DNA of 64,000 nucleotides from Cherax quadricarinatus (GCF_038502225.1 NC_091378.1:8067535-8131534); one strand, 5' to 3'; positions 44,216-55,506 are shown, counted from the first letter of the stretch. Numbers and translations: made by a program. The notes: a model not told the origin generated them from the letters alone.

Positions 44216-44319
44216 GAAGTCTTTTTGAAGCACCAATGGTCTGGAACTCACCACGCAATTGCACTTACGTAGATTAAATAATTTCCAAGACTTTGTCAGA
44301 GAACATTGTAACATGACTT

Positions 44320-44710
44320 TTTTACATGGGAGCATAGAACATGTATTGTGTGGTTATACTGGGATTTACATGGGAGCTTAGGACATGTATTGTGTGGTTA
44401 TACTGGGATTTACATGGGAGCTTAGGACATGTATTGTGGGGTTATACTGGGATTTACATGGGAGCTTAGGACATGTATTGTGTGGTTATACTGGGATTTA
44501 CATGGGAGTTTAAGACATGTAATATGAGGTTATACAGGGATTTAAAGAGCATTGGATATCTCTTATGTCGCTATTTAGGGATTTACAAAGAACACGATTT
44601 ATGACGTTAGAAAGAGATTTACAAAGGGAGCATTATGTGCTGTTATATAGGGATTTACAGGGAAGCAGAGAAAACATATCGTGACGTTGTACAAGGATTT
44701 GAACGGCTGG
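44320..44710. repeat. 44-bp minisatellite, about 5 good copies plus decayed ones
   Basis: GGGAGCTTAGGACATGTATT then GTGTGGTTATACTGGGATTT and ACAT repeat in tandem from about 44327 to 44545. Degraded units with GGGATTTACA continue to about 44710. Confidence 0.88.
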
Positions 44711-44790
44711 GATTTATTGTGTGTACTCACCTATTTGTTGTTGCAGGGGTCGAGTCATAGCTCCTGGCCCCGCCTCTTCACTGATTGCTA

Positions 44791-46200
44791 CTAGGTCCTC
44801 TCTCTCCCTGCCCCATGAGCTTTATCAAACCTCGCCTTAAAACTATGTATGGTTCCCGCCTCCACTACGTCACTTTCTAGGCTATTCCACTGCCTGACTA
44901 CTCTATGACTGAAGAAATACTTCCTAACATCCCTTTGATTCATCTGAGTCTTCAACTTCCAATTATGACCTCTTGTGTCTGTGTCCCTTCTCTGGAACAT
45001 CCCGTCTTTGTCCACTTTGTCTATTCCGCGCAGTATTTTATATGTCGTTATCATGTCTCCCCTGACCCTCCTGTCCTCCAGTGTCGTCAGGCCGATTTCC
45101 ATCAACCTTTCTTCGTAGCACAATCCTCTTAGCTCTGGGACTAGTCTTGTTGCAAACCTTTGCACTTTCTCTAATTTCTTGACGTGCTTGACCAGGTGTG
45201 GATTCCAAACTGGTGCTGCATACTCTAGTATGGGCCTGACGTAAATGATATACAGAGTCTTGAATGAATCCTTACTGAGGTATCGGAACGCTATCCGTAG
45301 GTTTGCCAGGCGCCCGTATGCTGCAGCAGTTATCTGATTGATGTGCGCCTCAGGAGATATGCTCGGTGTTATACTCACCCACAGATCTTTTTTCTTGATT
45401 GAAGTTTGCAGTCTTTGGCCATCTAAACTATATTGTGTTTGCGGTCTTCTTTGCCCTTCCCAAATCTTCATGACTTTGCATTTGGCAGGGTTAAACTCAA
45501 GGAGCCAGTTGCTGGACCAGGCTTTTAGCCTGTCCAGGTCTCTTTGTAGTCCTGCCTGATCCTCATCCGATTTGATTCTTCTCATTAACTTCACATCATC
45601 TGCAAACAAGGACACTTCTGAGTCTATCCCTTCCGTTATGTCGTTCACATATACCAAGAACAGCACAGGTCCTAGGACTGACCCCTGTGGAACCCCGCAT
45701 GTCACAGGCGCCCACTCTGACACCTCGTCACGTACCATGACTCGTTGCTGCCTCCCTGTCGGGCATTCTCTGATCCATTGCAGTGCCTTTCCTGTTATGT
45801 GTGCCTGATCCTCTAGCTTTTGCAGTAACCTCTTGTGAGGAACTGTGTCGAAGGCCTTCTTGCAGTCCAAAAAAATGCAGTCGATCCACCCCTCTCTCTC
45901 TTGTCTTACTTCTGTCACCTTGTCATAAAACTCTAGTAGGTTTGTGACACAGAATTTTCCTTCCCTGAAACCGTGCTGGTTGTCAATTATACATTTGTTT
46001 CATTCCAGGTGCTCCACCACTCTCCTCCTGATGATCTTCTCCATGACCTTGCATACTATACACGTTAGTGATACAGGTCTGTAGTTAGGTGCCTCATGTC
46101 TGTCTCCCTTTTTATAAATTGGGACTACATTTGCCATCTTCCATACCTCAGGGAGTTGCCCAGTTTCAAATGATGTGTTGAAGATCTTTGTTAATGGCAC
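44791..46200 (-). pseudogene. CR1-like reverse transcriptase
   Basis: RT motifs in order on the minus strand: WKMANVVPIYKKGDR and NYRPVSLTC (46200-46000), a TGA where the family would have Arg after EHLE (45998-46000), then DNQHGFREGK, IFLDCKKAFDTVPH, CGVPQGSVLGPVLFLVYVND, SLFADDVKLM (catalytic FADD), and the thumb/C-terminal region to AHGAGRERT. The frame is continuous apart from that stop. RT would perform target-primed reverse transcription; a single CpG-type nonsense change suggests modest age. Confidence 0.88.
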
Positions 46201-47079
46201 TCACAATATCTCTGCTCCCTCTTTAAGGACCCACGGAGAGATGTTGTCTAGTCCCACCGCCTTTGAGGTGTCAAGTTCGCATAACAGCTTCTTCACCTCC
46301 TTGGTTATATGTACCTCATCCAGCACTTGCTGGTGTACCCCCCTGTTCTGATTTCCTGGAGTCCTACTGGTTTCCACTGTAAATACTTCTTTAAATCTCG
46401 TGTTGAGCTCCTGACATACCTCTCGGTCGTTTCTTGTGAATTCCCCATCACCCTTCCTCAGTCTGATTACCTGGTCCTTGACTGTTGTTTTCCTCCTGAT
46501 GTGGCTGTACAACAGCTTCGGGTCAGACTGGCCTTTCGATGCTATGTCATTTTCATATTGTTGCCGAGCCTCCCTTCTTATCTGTGCATATTCGTTTCTG
46601 GCTCTTCGGCTAATCTCTTTATTTTCCTGAGTTCTCTGTCTTCTGTACCTTTTCCATTCTCTAGTACACCTAGTCTTTGCCTCCCTACACCTTTGGGTGA
46701 ACCAAGGACTCGTTCTGTTCTTCCCATTATTTCTGTTTCCCTTGGGAACAAACCTCTCCTCTGCCTCCTTGCATTTTGTTGCCACATAGTCCATCATTTC
46801 TTGTACTGGTTTTCCTGTCAGTTCCCTCTCCCACTGAATGTCTTGAAGGAAGTTCCTCATGCCTGAGTAGCTCCCCCTTTTGTAGTTTGGTTTTTCCCAA
46901 CCTATTCCTGCTACTCTCTCCACTTGGAGCTCAACTATGTAGTCGAAGCACAGAACCACATGATCACTAGCTCCCAGGGGCCTTTCATACATGATATCCT
47001 CGATGTCCGAACTACTCAAGGTGAATACAAGGTCCAGTCTTGCTGGTTCATCCTCTCCTCTCTCTCTGGTAGTGTCTCT

Positions 47080-47082
<3 letters not shown>
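46201..47082 (-). pseudogene. End of endonuclease and linker region of CR1-like LINE
   Basis: Begins at the truncation with DEPARLDLVFTLSSSDIEDI and GASDHVVLCFDYIVE, which are the last strands and the SDH motif of the apurinic-type endonuclease. Then come the TSPWFTQRCREAKTRCTREW block and DISP-type DTSKAVGLDNISPWVLKEGA, the entry to RT. The TGA at 46201-46203 corresponds to a Cys codon in the duplicate copy, so that stop arose after or outside the duplication. The apparent N-terminus upstream of 47082 (His-Thr repeats) is translated GT array and not real protein. Confidence 0.85.

Positions 47083-47121
<39 letters not shown>
47083..47121. repeat. (GT)n microsatellite, unit 1
   Basis: 39 bp of GT at the truncated 5' edge of the LINE. 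Its counterpart in unit 2 is about twice as long. Confidence 0.96.
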
Positions 47122-47124
<3 letters not shown>

Positions 47125-47205
47125 AAAATTACAGACTCGAACCGCGGTCTTGACAGGTAGCATGTCCAGCGCTGTACCACCGAGCTGCGACCATCTGTGA
47201 CATGT
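47122..47205 (-). repeat. tRNA-like SINE fragment, unit 1
   Basis: On the minus strand it reads CAGCTCGGTGGTACAGCGCT (A-box-like), then GGACATGCTACCTG, then CGCGGTTCGAGTCTG (B-box). A G/T-poor linker separates it from the GT array. It is not a functional tRNA, since the anticodon arm is irregular. Confidence 0.6.
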
Positions 47206-48036
47206 TTGAATCAGATATGACCAACTGTGATCCACCTCTTCCCTCTCACAGTCCCAGAAGCTGTCATTACACAAATTCTCATACCTCTCAAAGCCATATA
47301 GTTAATGATCAGCTGTTCATCACGAATTATTTTTAGGCCATAGGCAATATGGCTTTGAGGGGTATAAGAACAGATGTACTTTGAAGGCTTCTGTGGCTTT
47401 GGGAAGGAACAGTTGGGTCAAAGATGGTGATCTCTGATGCAGACATGTCACAGAAGTGCCGTCTGTGAAATCTTTCTATTGTAAGCCTCGTAGATCATTA
47501 GTACAACCTCCTACCTGTTTGAACCCCCATTCGTGCCCTCGAGCAATTCTTCTAATTATTAGTTGACAATTGTTTATTACGACTTTTCTTGGGTTCATAT
47601 GTATCTTTGTGTTTGTTCCTATTTGTGTATGTCTGAGTGTGTGTGAATGTTTGCATGTGCACCTCTATGCTTGTGTGTGTGTGTGTGTGTACGCTATGAC
47701 CTATTCTTACACATCTTTTTATAGATGCAGGTGTCGAGTCTCAGCTCATGGTCCTGCCTGCTACCGACTCACTCCTAACCTCGTGGGTTGAATCATACCT
47801 ATACATCAATCCGTAAACAGAATCAGTCTCTATCACCTCTTTGTCCAGATAATTCTATTCTTTTAACCACTTTGTGATTAAAAAAATATTTTTTGACAAT
47901 CCCTTGCATCATTTCCGTCTCCAAATCCTGTGTCCTTTTGTACCCAATTTTCGCTTTTGAAATAGTCTGTCCTCCTTTTTTATTGTACCTGTGCTACCTC
48001 CTCTATCATCACTGCCATTTTTAAACCACCTCACAT
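47206..48036. other. Anonymous part of duplication unit 1
   Basis: It contains GCCATATAGTTAATGATCAG and GGCAATATGGCTTTGAGGGG (partly self-complementary around the word CATAT), a GT run at 47672-47690, then TGCAGGTGTCGAGTCTCAGC and CTCCTAACCTCGTGGG, similar in style to LINE 3' ends on the minus strand. No gene seen. Confidence 0.45.
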
Positions 48037-48117
48037 TCAGCATTTAATTTTCTCCTCTATTCTTTGATCTGCTTCTTTGGCTGCAATAATCTTTTCCTTT
48101 TGAACATTGCTCTCTTT

Positions 48118-49107
48118 CTCATGTCTCTCTCCCTTTTTAAAAATTGGGACTACATTTGCCATCTTCCATACCTCAGGGAGTTGCCCAGTTTCAAATGATG
48201 TGTTGAAGATCTTTGTTAATGGCACACACAATATCTCTGCTCCCTCTTTAAGGACCCACGGAGAGATGTTGTCTAGTCCCACCGCCTTTGAGGTGTCAAG
48301 TTCGCATAGTAGCTTCTTCACCTCCTTCTTGGTTATATGTACCTCATTCAGCACTTGCAGGTGTACCCCCTGTTCTGATTTCCTGGAGTCCTACTGGTTT
48401 CTACTGTAAATACTCCTTTAAATCTCGTGTTGAGCTCCTGACATACCTCTCGGTCGTTTCTTGTGAATTCCCCATCACCCTTCCTCAGTCTGATTACCTG
48501 GTCCTTGACTGTTGTTTTCCTCCTGATGTGGCTGTACAACAGCTTCGGGTCAGACTTGCCTTTCGATGCTATGTCATTTTCATATTGTCTCTGAGCCTCC
48601 CTTCTTATCTGTGCATATTCGTTTCTGGCTCTTCGGCTAATCTCTTTATTTTCCTGAGTTCTCTGTCTTCTGTACCTTTTCCATTCTCTAGTACACCTAG
48701 TTTTTGCCTCCCTACACCTTTGGGTGGACCAAGGACTCGTTCTGTTCTTCCTATTATTTCTGTTTCCCTTGGGAACAAACATCTCCTCTGCCTCCTTGCA
48801 TTTTGTTGCCACATAGTCCATCATTTCTTGTACTGGTTTTCCTGTCAGTTCCCTCTCCCACTGAATGTCTTGAAGGAAGTTCCTCATGCCTGAGTAGCTC
48901 CCCCTTTTGTAGTTTGGTTTTCCCAACCTATTCCTGCTACTCTCTCCACTTGGAGCTCAACTATGTAGTCGAAGCACAAAACCACATGATCACTAGCTCC
49001 CAGGGGTCTTTCATACATGATATCCTCGATGTCCGAATTACTCAAGGTGAATACAAGGTCCAGTCTTGCTTGCTCATCCTCTCCTCTCTCTCTCTCGTAG
49101 TGTGTCT

Positions 49108-49110
<3 letters not shown>
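48118..49110 (-). pseudogene. CR1-like LINE fragment, duplicated copy
   Basis: The second unit's copy of the endonuclease end, linker and RT entry. Its frame has Cys at the position of the TGA in unit 1, an extra Lys codon in the VHITKKEVKKLL stretch, and a shift near 48350 that splits it into frames 48926-48348 and 48354-48037. RT beyond the entry motif is missing because the duplication ends inside the gene. Confidence 0.85.

Positions 49111-49187
<77 letters not shown>
49111..49187. repeat. (GT)n microsatellite, unit 2
   Basis: 77 bp of GT, against 39 bp in unit 1. Confidence 0.96.
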
Positions 49188-49190
<3 letters not shown>

Positions 49191-49272
49191 AAAATTAGAC
49201 AGACTCGAACCGCGGTCTTAACAGGTAGCATGTCCAGCGCTGTACCACCGAGCTGCGACCATCTGTGACATG
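49188..49272 (-). repeat. tRNA-like SINE fragment, unit 2
   Basis: Same sequence as 47122-47205, with only a few differences. Confidence 0.6.
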
Positions 49273-49739
49273 TCTGAATCAGATATGACCAACTGTGATC
49301 CACCTCTTCCCTCTCACAGTTCCAGAAGCTGTCATTACACAAATTCTCATACCTCTCAAAGCCATATAATTAATGATCAGCTGTTCATCACGAATTATTT
49401 TTAGGCCATAGGCAATATGGCTTTGAGGGGTATAAGAACAGATGTACTTTGAAGGCTTCTGTGGCTTTGGGAAGGAACAGTTGGGTCAAAGATGGTGATC
49501 TCTGATGCAGACATGTCACAGAAGTGCCGTCTGTGAAATCTTTCTATTGTAAGCCTCGTAGATCATTAGTACAACCTCCTACCTGTTTGAACCCCCATTC
49601 GTGCCCTCGAGCAATTCTTCTAATTATTAGTTGACAATTGTTTATTGCGACTTTTCTTGGGTTCATATGTATCTTTGTGTTTGTTCCTATTTGTGTATGT
49701 CTGAGTGTGTGTGAATGTTTGCATGTGCTCCTCTATGCT

Positions 49740-49829
<90 letters not shown>

Positions 49830-50254
49830 CTATGACCTATTCTTACACATCTTTTTATAGTTGCAGGTGTCGAGTCTCAGCTCATGGTCCTGCCTGCTAC
49901 CGACTCACTCCTAACCTCGTGGGTTGAATCATACCTATACATCAATCCGTAAACAGAATCAGTCTCTATCACCTCTTTGTCCAGATAATTCTATTCTTTT
50001 AACCACTTTTTGATTAAAAAAATATTTCTTGACAACCCCTTGCATCATTTCCGTCTCCAAATCCTGTGTCCTTGTGTACCCAATTTTCGCTTTTGAAATA
50101 GTCTGTCTTCCTTTTTTATTGTACCTGTGCTACCTCCTCCATCATCACTGCCAATTTTAAACCACCTCACATTCAGCATTTAATTTTCTCCTCTATTCTT
50201 TGATCTGCTTCTTTGGCTGCAATAATCTTTCCTTTTGAACATTGCTCTCTTTCT
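49273..50254. other. Anonymous part of duplication unit 2
   Basis: Matches 47206-48117 closely except that the inner GT run expanded to about 83 bp at 49744-49826 (19 bp in unit 1). Confidence 0.6.
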
Positions 50255-50560
50255 CTTGTTTTTTTTACTTCCAATTTTCTCAGGGAACTTTCTTTCCCAT
50301 TCCTCACTAAGTTTTCTCTTAAAACCAGCTAGTATCAGATCTGACAAATACAATTTTCATACTTTCCTTTCATCATAACCCATTTTTATTTCTCTTTTGA
50401 CTACCCATGTTTTATTTTCGTGATTTTCAAGTTAGTTCCACAAATTGTTCCTATGATTTTAGAGAGACGATGTTGAAAAACAATTTTTTTCCTGGCCTTG
50501 TAATTCTGTATCTGTCACGCTTGTACAGGCCATTCATCTGGCCAATAGTCAATGTGGAAC

Positions 50561-50614
<54 letters not shown>

Positions 50615-51184
50615 TTTATACTGAACCCTATAGAAAATAAGATAATTTCTCTATCGCTCTCTGTGTTCTTTACCAAACGTTCTCCCCTGTTGGCTCTGTC
50701 ATCTTCCTCTCTCATATGTCTTTTCCAATGTCTCAATGCTCTAACTCTATACCTAGCGCTCTCTTTCTCCTCTAGTCTCTCTCACTCCAAAGTCAAAAAG
50801 AGGCCACGAAAAATTCAACCATCCGGGATGACAACACAGTTAACAGCACCAATAGAACGAGAACGTTACATGTCTAACACACCTAAAGTGACAGGAAGTT
50901 CCGAGAATCACTAACTATATTTTTTACTACACAGAGAAATATAAAGCGTATGTCTCTAAGTATTATAATTATCAACAAGATATTAAACACTGTTGCAGAG
51001 TTAAATGTAAAATACACTTAAAAATAATAATTAAAAAAAGTGTATGAGGCGAGAATAAAAAGGTCTCTCGGATAAAAATTACGAGATTTTTGTATAACGA
51101 TGATTTTATTCAGTTTATTAAATCCGAAAAAAACAGTGTAACGCATGTCCATTGAAGTTCTTTGATCCTCTTCCCAACGATGTT
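50255..51184. other. Unassigned interval with a GT array
   Basis: GT dinucleotides at about 50563-50611. No other feature recognised. The 120-codon frame at 50552 is repeat-derived at its start and Ser/Leu-rich after. Confidence 0.4.
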
Positions 51185-51735
51185 ACCAACATTTGGCTAG
51201 CACTCAGGTACCTGGTACTCACATTTGGCTAGCACTCAAGTACCTGGTACTTACATTTGGCTAGAGCTCAGGTACCTGGTACTCACATTTGGCTAGCACT
51301 CAGGTACCTGGTACTTACATTTGGCTAGCACTCAGCTATCTGGTACTTACATTTGGCTAGAGCTCAGGTACCTGGTACTCACACTTGTCTAGCACTCAGG
51401 TACCTGGTGTTCACATTTGTCTGGCACTCAGGTATCTGGTACCCACATTTGGCTAGCACTCAGGTACCTGGTAATTACATTTGGCTAGCACTCAGGTATC
51501 TGGTACTTACATTTGGCTAGCACTCAGGTATCTGGTGCTCACATTTGTCTAGCACTCAGGTGCCTGGTACCCACATTTGGCTAGCACTCAGGTACCTGGT
51601 ATTTACATTTGGCTAACACTCATTTACCTGGTACTCATATTTGTCTAGCACTCAGATACCTGGTGCTCACATTTGGCATTTGGCTAGCACTCAGGTACCT
51701 GGTACCCACATTTGGCTATCACTCAGATACCTGTT
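51185..51735. repeat. 32-bp minisatellite, about 17 copies
   Basis: Unit ACATTTGGCTAGCACTCAGG then TACCTGGTACTC. Variants include GTCTAGCAC and AGAGCTC. One insertion (CATTTGGCATTTGGC) lies near 51670. Confidence 0.95.
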
Positions 51736-52754
51736 TCCTGCTTGGTAAACATAGGCAATAGGTGTTAGGAGACTGTGAATGAAAGGACAAAAGTACATGT
51801 AATTATTGCAGCATTACTGGATGTAAACTCAAATTAAGCTAAAATAAACAGCTGTCAATGGATAACAACTTAATTTGAGTCCATAGATGATGTGTCGCTG
51901 AAGGTGAGAAATAACAGATTTATGTGGCATGCAAAGAGTATGTTGAAAATTAGACGTGTGCAACATCTGGGTAAATTTATTGTAGACGCAGGCTATGCCT
52001 GCACCTCACCAGCAGATGCTGGCTACCCAACTTGGCACACAGCAACAGGCCACAGTGTGCACAGTGAAGAAATACAACCCTCAGCAGTCCCCACAGATCA
52101 CAACAGCTCAGATAATATCCACTGTCTCGAACTCACCGATAACGCAGGCAATCAACAGGGAGGACCTCTTAATACTCATCAAGGCATTCACGGATATTAT
52201 TTGCATCACAATCAACTCTACGGAACAACAGAGCATGTTCCGATAGATGGTCAGCATACTCCTGAGAGTGTGCAGATTCCCAGAGCGAACAGAGTCCAGC
52301 CCCCAGCTCAGGAAACATCTGAGATGGAGTAGCCTAAGAAACAAATCACAGTCACTTATGAGACGCACTAGATAAACTGCCCAGAACAGTGCTTGAACAG
52401 CATATGCTGTAACAATGAAGAGTCAATTCTCCTTCAGGATCCAGAGACAGGTCATCACAAGATTAAGACCCGTGCCAGGACCTTGGTCTTGGCGAACATT
52501 ACACATACATAGTCTGTATGTTAGAAGTGATCAAGGTTCCAGGACAGAAACGATTTCTAATATGTTCTAGTGTTTGCTTACGTGTTTTTCTAAACCATAC
52601 ACACATATAAACCGTATATAGCATAAATACTTCTATATAAACACTGTACATTCTGGTGGTGGGAATTTATGTTAAACCAAAACTATTATCAGGTGAATAC
52701 TTTATTTCTTATCTGTGAATTCTGTATCGAATGTTCTGTACGTTGGAATTCTGC
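51736..52754. other. Possible ORF1-like remnant, uncertain
   Basis: Two overlapping plus frames are open here: 51892-52332 (146 codons, His/Thr/Gln-rich) and 51995-52246 (83 codons, with ITQAINREDLLILIKAFTDI). The second looks more like a helical ORF1/gag-type segment of a LINE, and Arg-rich sequence follows it in the same frame after a stop. I cannot assign it. No zinc knuckle is visible. Confidence 0.35.
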
Positions 52755-52980
52755 TCTGCCACACAACATAAGAATAGAAGAACACTGAAGCAGGCCTACT
52801 GGCCCATACAATGCAAGTCCTTTTCAAAACCACCCATTCACACCCACGTATTTGTCTAACCTTATCCCAGAGGTACCCAAGAATTGCTACAGTACCTCAG
52901 GAACTGATCAAATTCAGCCCTTTTCACACACAAATTTGTCCAACGTCTTTTTAAAACTACCCAAGGTGACACACACAAAC
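52755..52980 (+). repeat. AACATAAGAATAGAAGAACA dispersed repeat
   Basis: AACATAAGAATAGAAGAACA, then CTGAAGCAGGCCTACTGGCC and CATACAATGCAAGTCC, then TTTGTCCAACGTCTTTTTAA and AACTACCCAAGG. I recall this as one of the most frequent repeats in crayfish-type genomes. It supports a decapod origin, but this is from memory. Confidence 0.6.
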
Positions 52981-53453
52981 AGGGAAAAATAAACTAGGGA
53001 AGCACCAGGAGCTAATATTCGACTTTTATAACACTTAATTCACGAGTCACAAAAAGCGAATTCAAACACTTGCACAAACCATACAAAAAACAGCACCGAT
53101 TAATCAAAAAACACCAAGGAAAAAAAAAAACAGCGAAAGGGAAGAGGGATATCTCTCATACATGCGCGAGTGTTTGTGTTTGTGTTTTATGGTAACGTCA
53201 GCTTAAGGTGCTTTTAAAGTAATGAACGTAAAAGCTTTGTCGCTCCCGGGCTGGATCCGATAGAGCTGCCATGAAGTATTTTTCCCGGCGTGAGCATGGA
53301 GTTGCTCCAGGCAGGTCACAGTCCCCCTCCTTCCAACTTCATTATATTAATAAATTTTTAAAGTTCAGACGCCCGTGCTCTGCCAAAATAGATTTTGGAA
53401 TGGTCGACAATGAAATATATTCTATATGCAGTCTAACTTTATCTTAAACTGTG

Positions 53454-53455
<2 letters not shown>
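52981..53455. other. Unassigned interval
   Basis: No gene or known element recognised. Confidence 0.35.

Positions 53456-53524
<69 letters not shown>
53456..53524. repeat. (AT)n microsatellite
   Basis: About 69 bp of AT. Confidence 0.96.
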
Positions 53525-53527
<3 letters not shown>

Positions 53528-53686
53528 ATAAGATCACAGTAAACAGGTTATATCAGAATATGCAAAACAACCACTGAAAGAATTGTGAAATTCCGAGCGC
53601 TTTCGTGACTTCTCACATTATCAAGGAACTATAATAATGTGAGAAGTCACATTATCTTTCTTTCACAGTGGTTGATTTGCATGCGC

Positions 53687-53689
<3 letters not shown>
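53525..53689. repeat. PLE tail family 1, inverted pair with one arm shortened
   Basis: GCAATAAGATCACAGTAAAC, then GCAAAACAACCACTGAAAG, then GAGCGCTTTCGTGACTTCTC (minus orientation), then ATAATGTGAGAAGTCAC and TTTCACAGTGGTTGATTTGC (plus orientation). The plus arm has lost the GAAAGCGCTTGG core. Confidence 0.82.
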
Positions 53690-53759
<70 letters not shown>

Positions 53760-53782
53760 ATAATATATATATAAATATATAT
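53690..53782. repeat. (AT)n microsatellite
   Basis: About 93 bp of AT with AATA interruptions near its end. Confidence 0.95.
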
Positions 53783-54164
53783 GTCGTGCCGAATATGTAA
53801 AACTGGTCAATTAGCAAGAACTCATTTAAAATTAAGTCCTTTCTAAAATTTTCTCTTATACGTTTAAAGATATATTTTTTTCATTAATGTTGATGCAAAA
53901 ATTTATAATTTTGCACCAAAACGAACTTAGAAAACTTACCTAACCTTATTATAACAAGAGCAATTTATTTTAGCCTAACCCAACTAAATATATTTTAGAT
54001 TTGTTTACAATAATTTAATACTAAACAAACACAGTGAAATATATTATTTTCGTTAGGTTCAGAATGATTTTGGCGAAATTATTGCATACACAAATTTTCA
54101 CTTGTCCTATATAGCAAGATGAGCGTTGCTATTTAAGCCAAGATCGCAAGTTCTGTCTATTCGG
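53783..54164 (-). mobile_element. TIR element (GTCGTGCCGAATA family), copy 6
   Basis: Starts GTCGTGCCGAATA. The right end stops at TCTATTCGG and lacks the last CACGAC, then runs into AT/GT repeats. Confidence 0.88.
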
Positions 54165-54168
54165 TATA

Positions 54169-54241
<73 letters not shown>
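54165..54241. repeat. Compound (AT)n(GT)n microsatellite
   Basis: AT dinucleotides grade into GT at the right edge, which is also the left edge of TIR copy 7. Confidence 0.95.
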
Positions 54242-54243
<2 letters not shown>

Positions 54244-54628
54244 CGTGCCGAATAGGCAGAACTTGCTATCTTGGCTTAAATAGCAACGCTCATCTTGCCA
54301 TATAGGACAAGTGAAAATTTTGTATGCAATAATTTCGTCAAAATCATTCTGAACCTAACGAAAATAATTTATTTCACTGTGTTTGTTTAGTATTAAATTA
54401 TTGTAAACAAATCTAAAATATATTTATTTGGGTTAGGCTAAAATAAATTGCTCTTGTTATAATAAGGTTAGGTAAGTTTTCTAAGTTCGTTTTGGTGCAA
54501 AATTATAAATTTTTACATCAACATCAATGAAAAAAATATATCTTTAAACGTATAAGAGAAAATTTTAGAAAGGACTTAATTTTAAATGAGTTCTTGCTAA
54601 TTGACCAGTTTTACATATTCGGCACGAC
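54242..54628 (+). mobile_element. TIR element (GTCGTGCCGAATA family), copy 7
   Basis: 387 bp, both terminal repeats complete. It is inverted relative to copy 6 across only a 77-bp microsatellite. Confidence 0.92.

Positions 54629-54697
<69 letters not shown>
54629..54697. repeat. (AT)n microsatellite
   Basis: About 69 bp of AT. Confidence 0.97.
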
Positions 54698-54699
<2 letters not shown>

Positions 54700-54700
<1 letters not shown>

Positions 54701-55029
54701 TTCGCAGTCAGCAGGACTCGATACTGCTACTGGGACGGACAAGATTCCCAGGCAGCGCTAATTCTGCGTAGTGCATTGATATAAAAATCGATTGAGAGGT
54801 CAGAACATACAAGAGATTGAAATAGCTTGAAATTCATGCTTGAGGCTCAGTGACGCGCCGGGGCTGGGAAAGAAACATGGCTGAACCAGGTTGCCCAGCT
54901 TATATGATATTTGTGGCCGAGTGGATAAGAGCGTTGCCTGGGAATCTTATCCGTCCCAGTAACAGAATCGAGTCCTGCTGACTGCGATCTTTCTCTGTAC
55001 ATACCTGCTTGTTTCTGCGTGGTGCATTG

Positions 55030-55030
<1 letters not shown>
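54700..55030. repeat. tRNA-Ser/Leu-like SINE, inverted pair
   Basis: The plus copy reads GTGGCCGAGTGGATAAGAGC (a strong type II tRNA A-box region) at about 54914, GTTGCCTGGGAATCTTATCC, then CAGAATCGAGTCCTGCTGAC (B-box) to about 54985. The left arm 54704-54762 is its partial inverted copy. CTGCGTAGTGCATTGATAT and CTGCGTGGTGCATTGATAT follow the two copies in the same direction, so the pair is not a simple palindrome. Confidence 0.7.

Positions 55031-55116
<86 letters not shown>
55031..55116. repeat. (AT)n microsatellite
   Basis: About 86 bp of AT. Confidence 0.97.
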
Positions 55117-55120
<4 letters not shown>

Positions 55121-55496
55121 TTACATAATCGTAGGATTGCTGGTGTCCTTTTTTCTGTCTCATAAACATGCAAGATTTCAGGTACGTCTTGCTACTTCTA
55201 CTTACACTTAGGTCACATTACACATACATGTACAAACATATATATACGCACCCTTCTGGGTTTTCTGCTATTTTATTTCTAGTTCTTGTTCTTGTTTATT
55301 TCCTCTTATCTCCATGGGGAAGTGGAACAGAATTCTTCCTCCGTAAGCCATGCGTGTTGTAAGAGGCGACTAAAATGCCGGGAGCAAGGGGCTAGTAACC
55401 CCTTCTCCTGTATATATTATTAAATGTAAAAGGAGAAACTTTTGTTTTTCCTTTTGGTCCACCCTGCCTCGGTGGGATACGGCCGGTGTGTTGAAG
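55117..55496 (+). mobile_element. Short non-autonomous derivative of the RTE-like LINE
   Basis: About 380 bp. The 5' part, from CGTAGGATTGCTGGTGTCC through CATGCGTGTTGTAAGAGGCG, matches the LINE 5' region. The 3' part, CACCCTGCCTCGGTGGGATA then CGGCCGGTGTGTTG, resembles the LINE 3' end. It is longer at the 5' side than the copy at 27000-27329, and lies between an AT array and the short ATATATAT left of TIR copy 8. Confidence 0.78.
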
Positions 55497-55506
55497 ATAT
55501 ATATAT

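Larger units (their letters stand above)
44715..47082 (-). mobile_element. CR1-like non-LTR retrotransposon, 5'-truncated
   Basis: A minus-strand LINE of about 2.4 kb, from an internal 5' edge at the GT array (47083) to a 3' end near 44715, where GCGGGGCCAGGAGCTATGAC, CGACCCCTGCAACAAC and AGGTGAGTAC are read on the minus strand. The last part of an endonuclease (SDH block), a linker region and a complete RT with C-terminal domain are present in a single frame broken by two stops. The style of the RT and the ending VVRQWNSLESDVVEAGTIHS place it near the CR1/L2/Jockey group; the exact clade needs a phylogeny. Its 5' third is included in the tandem duplication starting at 46098. Confidence 0.8.
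46098..50254. repeat. 2-kb tandem duplication (two units)
   Basis: Unit 1 is about 46098-48117 and unit 2 about 48118-50254. Both contain the LINE 5' part, a GT array, a tRNA-like region, a ~500-bp anonymous stretch, a second GT array and the block ending TTGCTCTCTTTCTC. The join at 48118 (CATGTCTCTCTCCC) has microhomology to the start at 46098 (CATGTCTGTCTCCC). Single-base differences are few, but the two GT arrays differ strongly in length. Confidence 0.9.

Noticed and set aside
46990..47274. N-terminal extension of the LINE protein upstream of 47082
   Set aside because: It is GT array and tRNA-like repeat read in frame; the LINE is truncated there.
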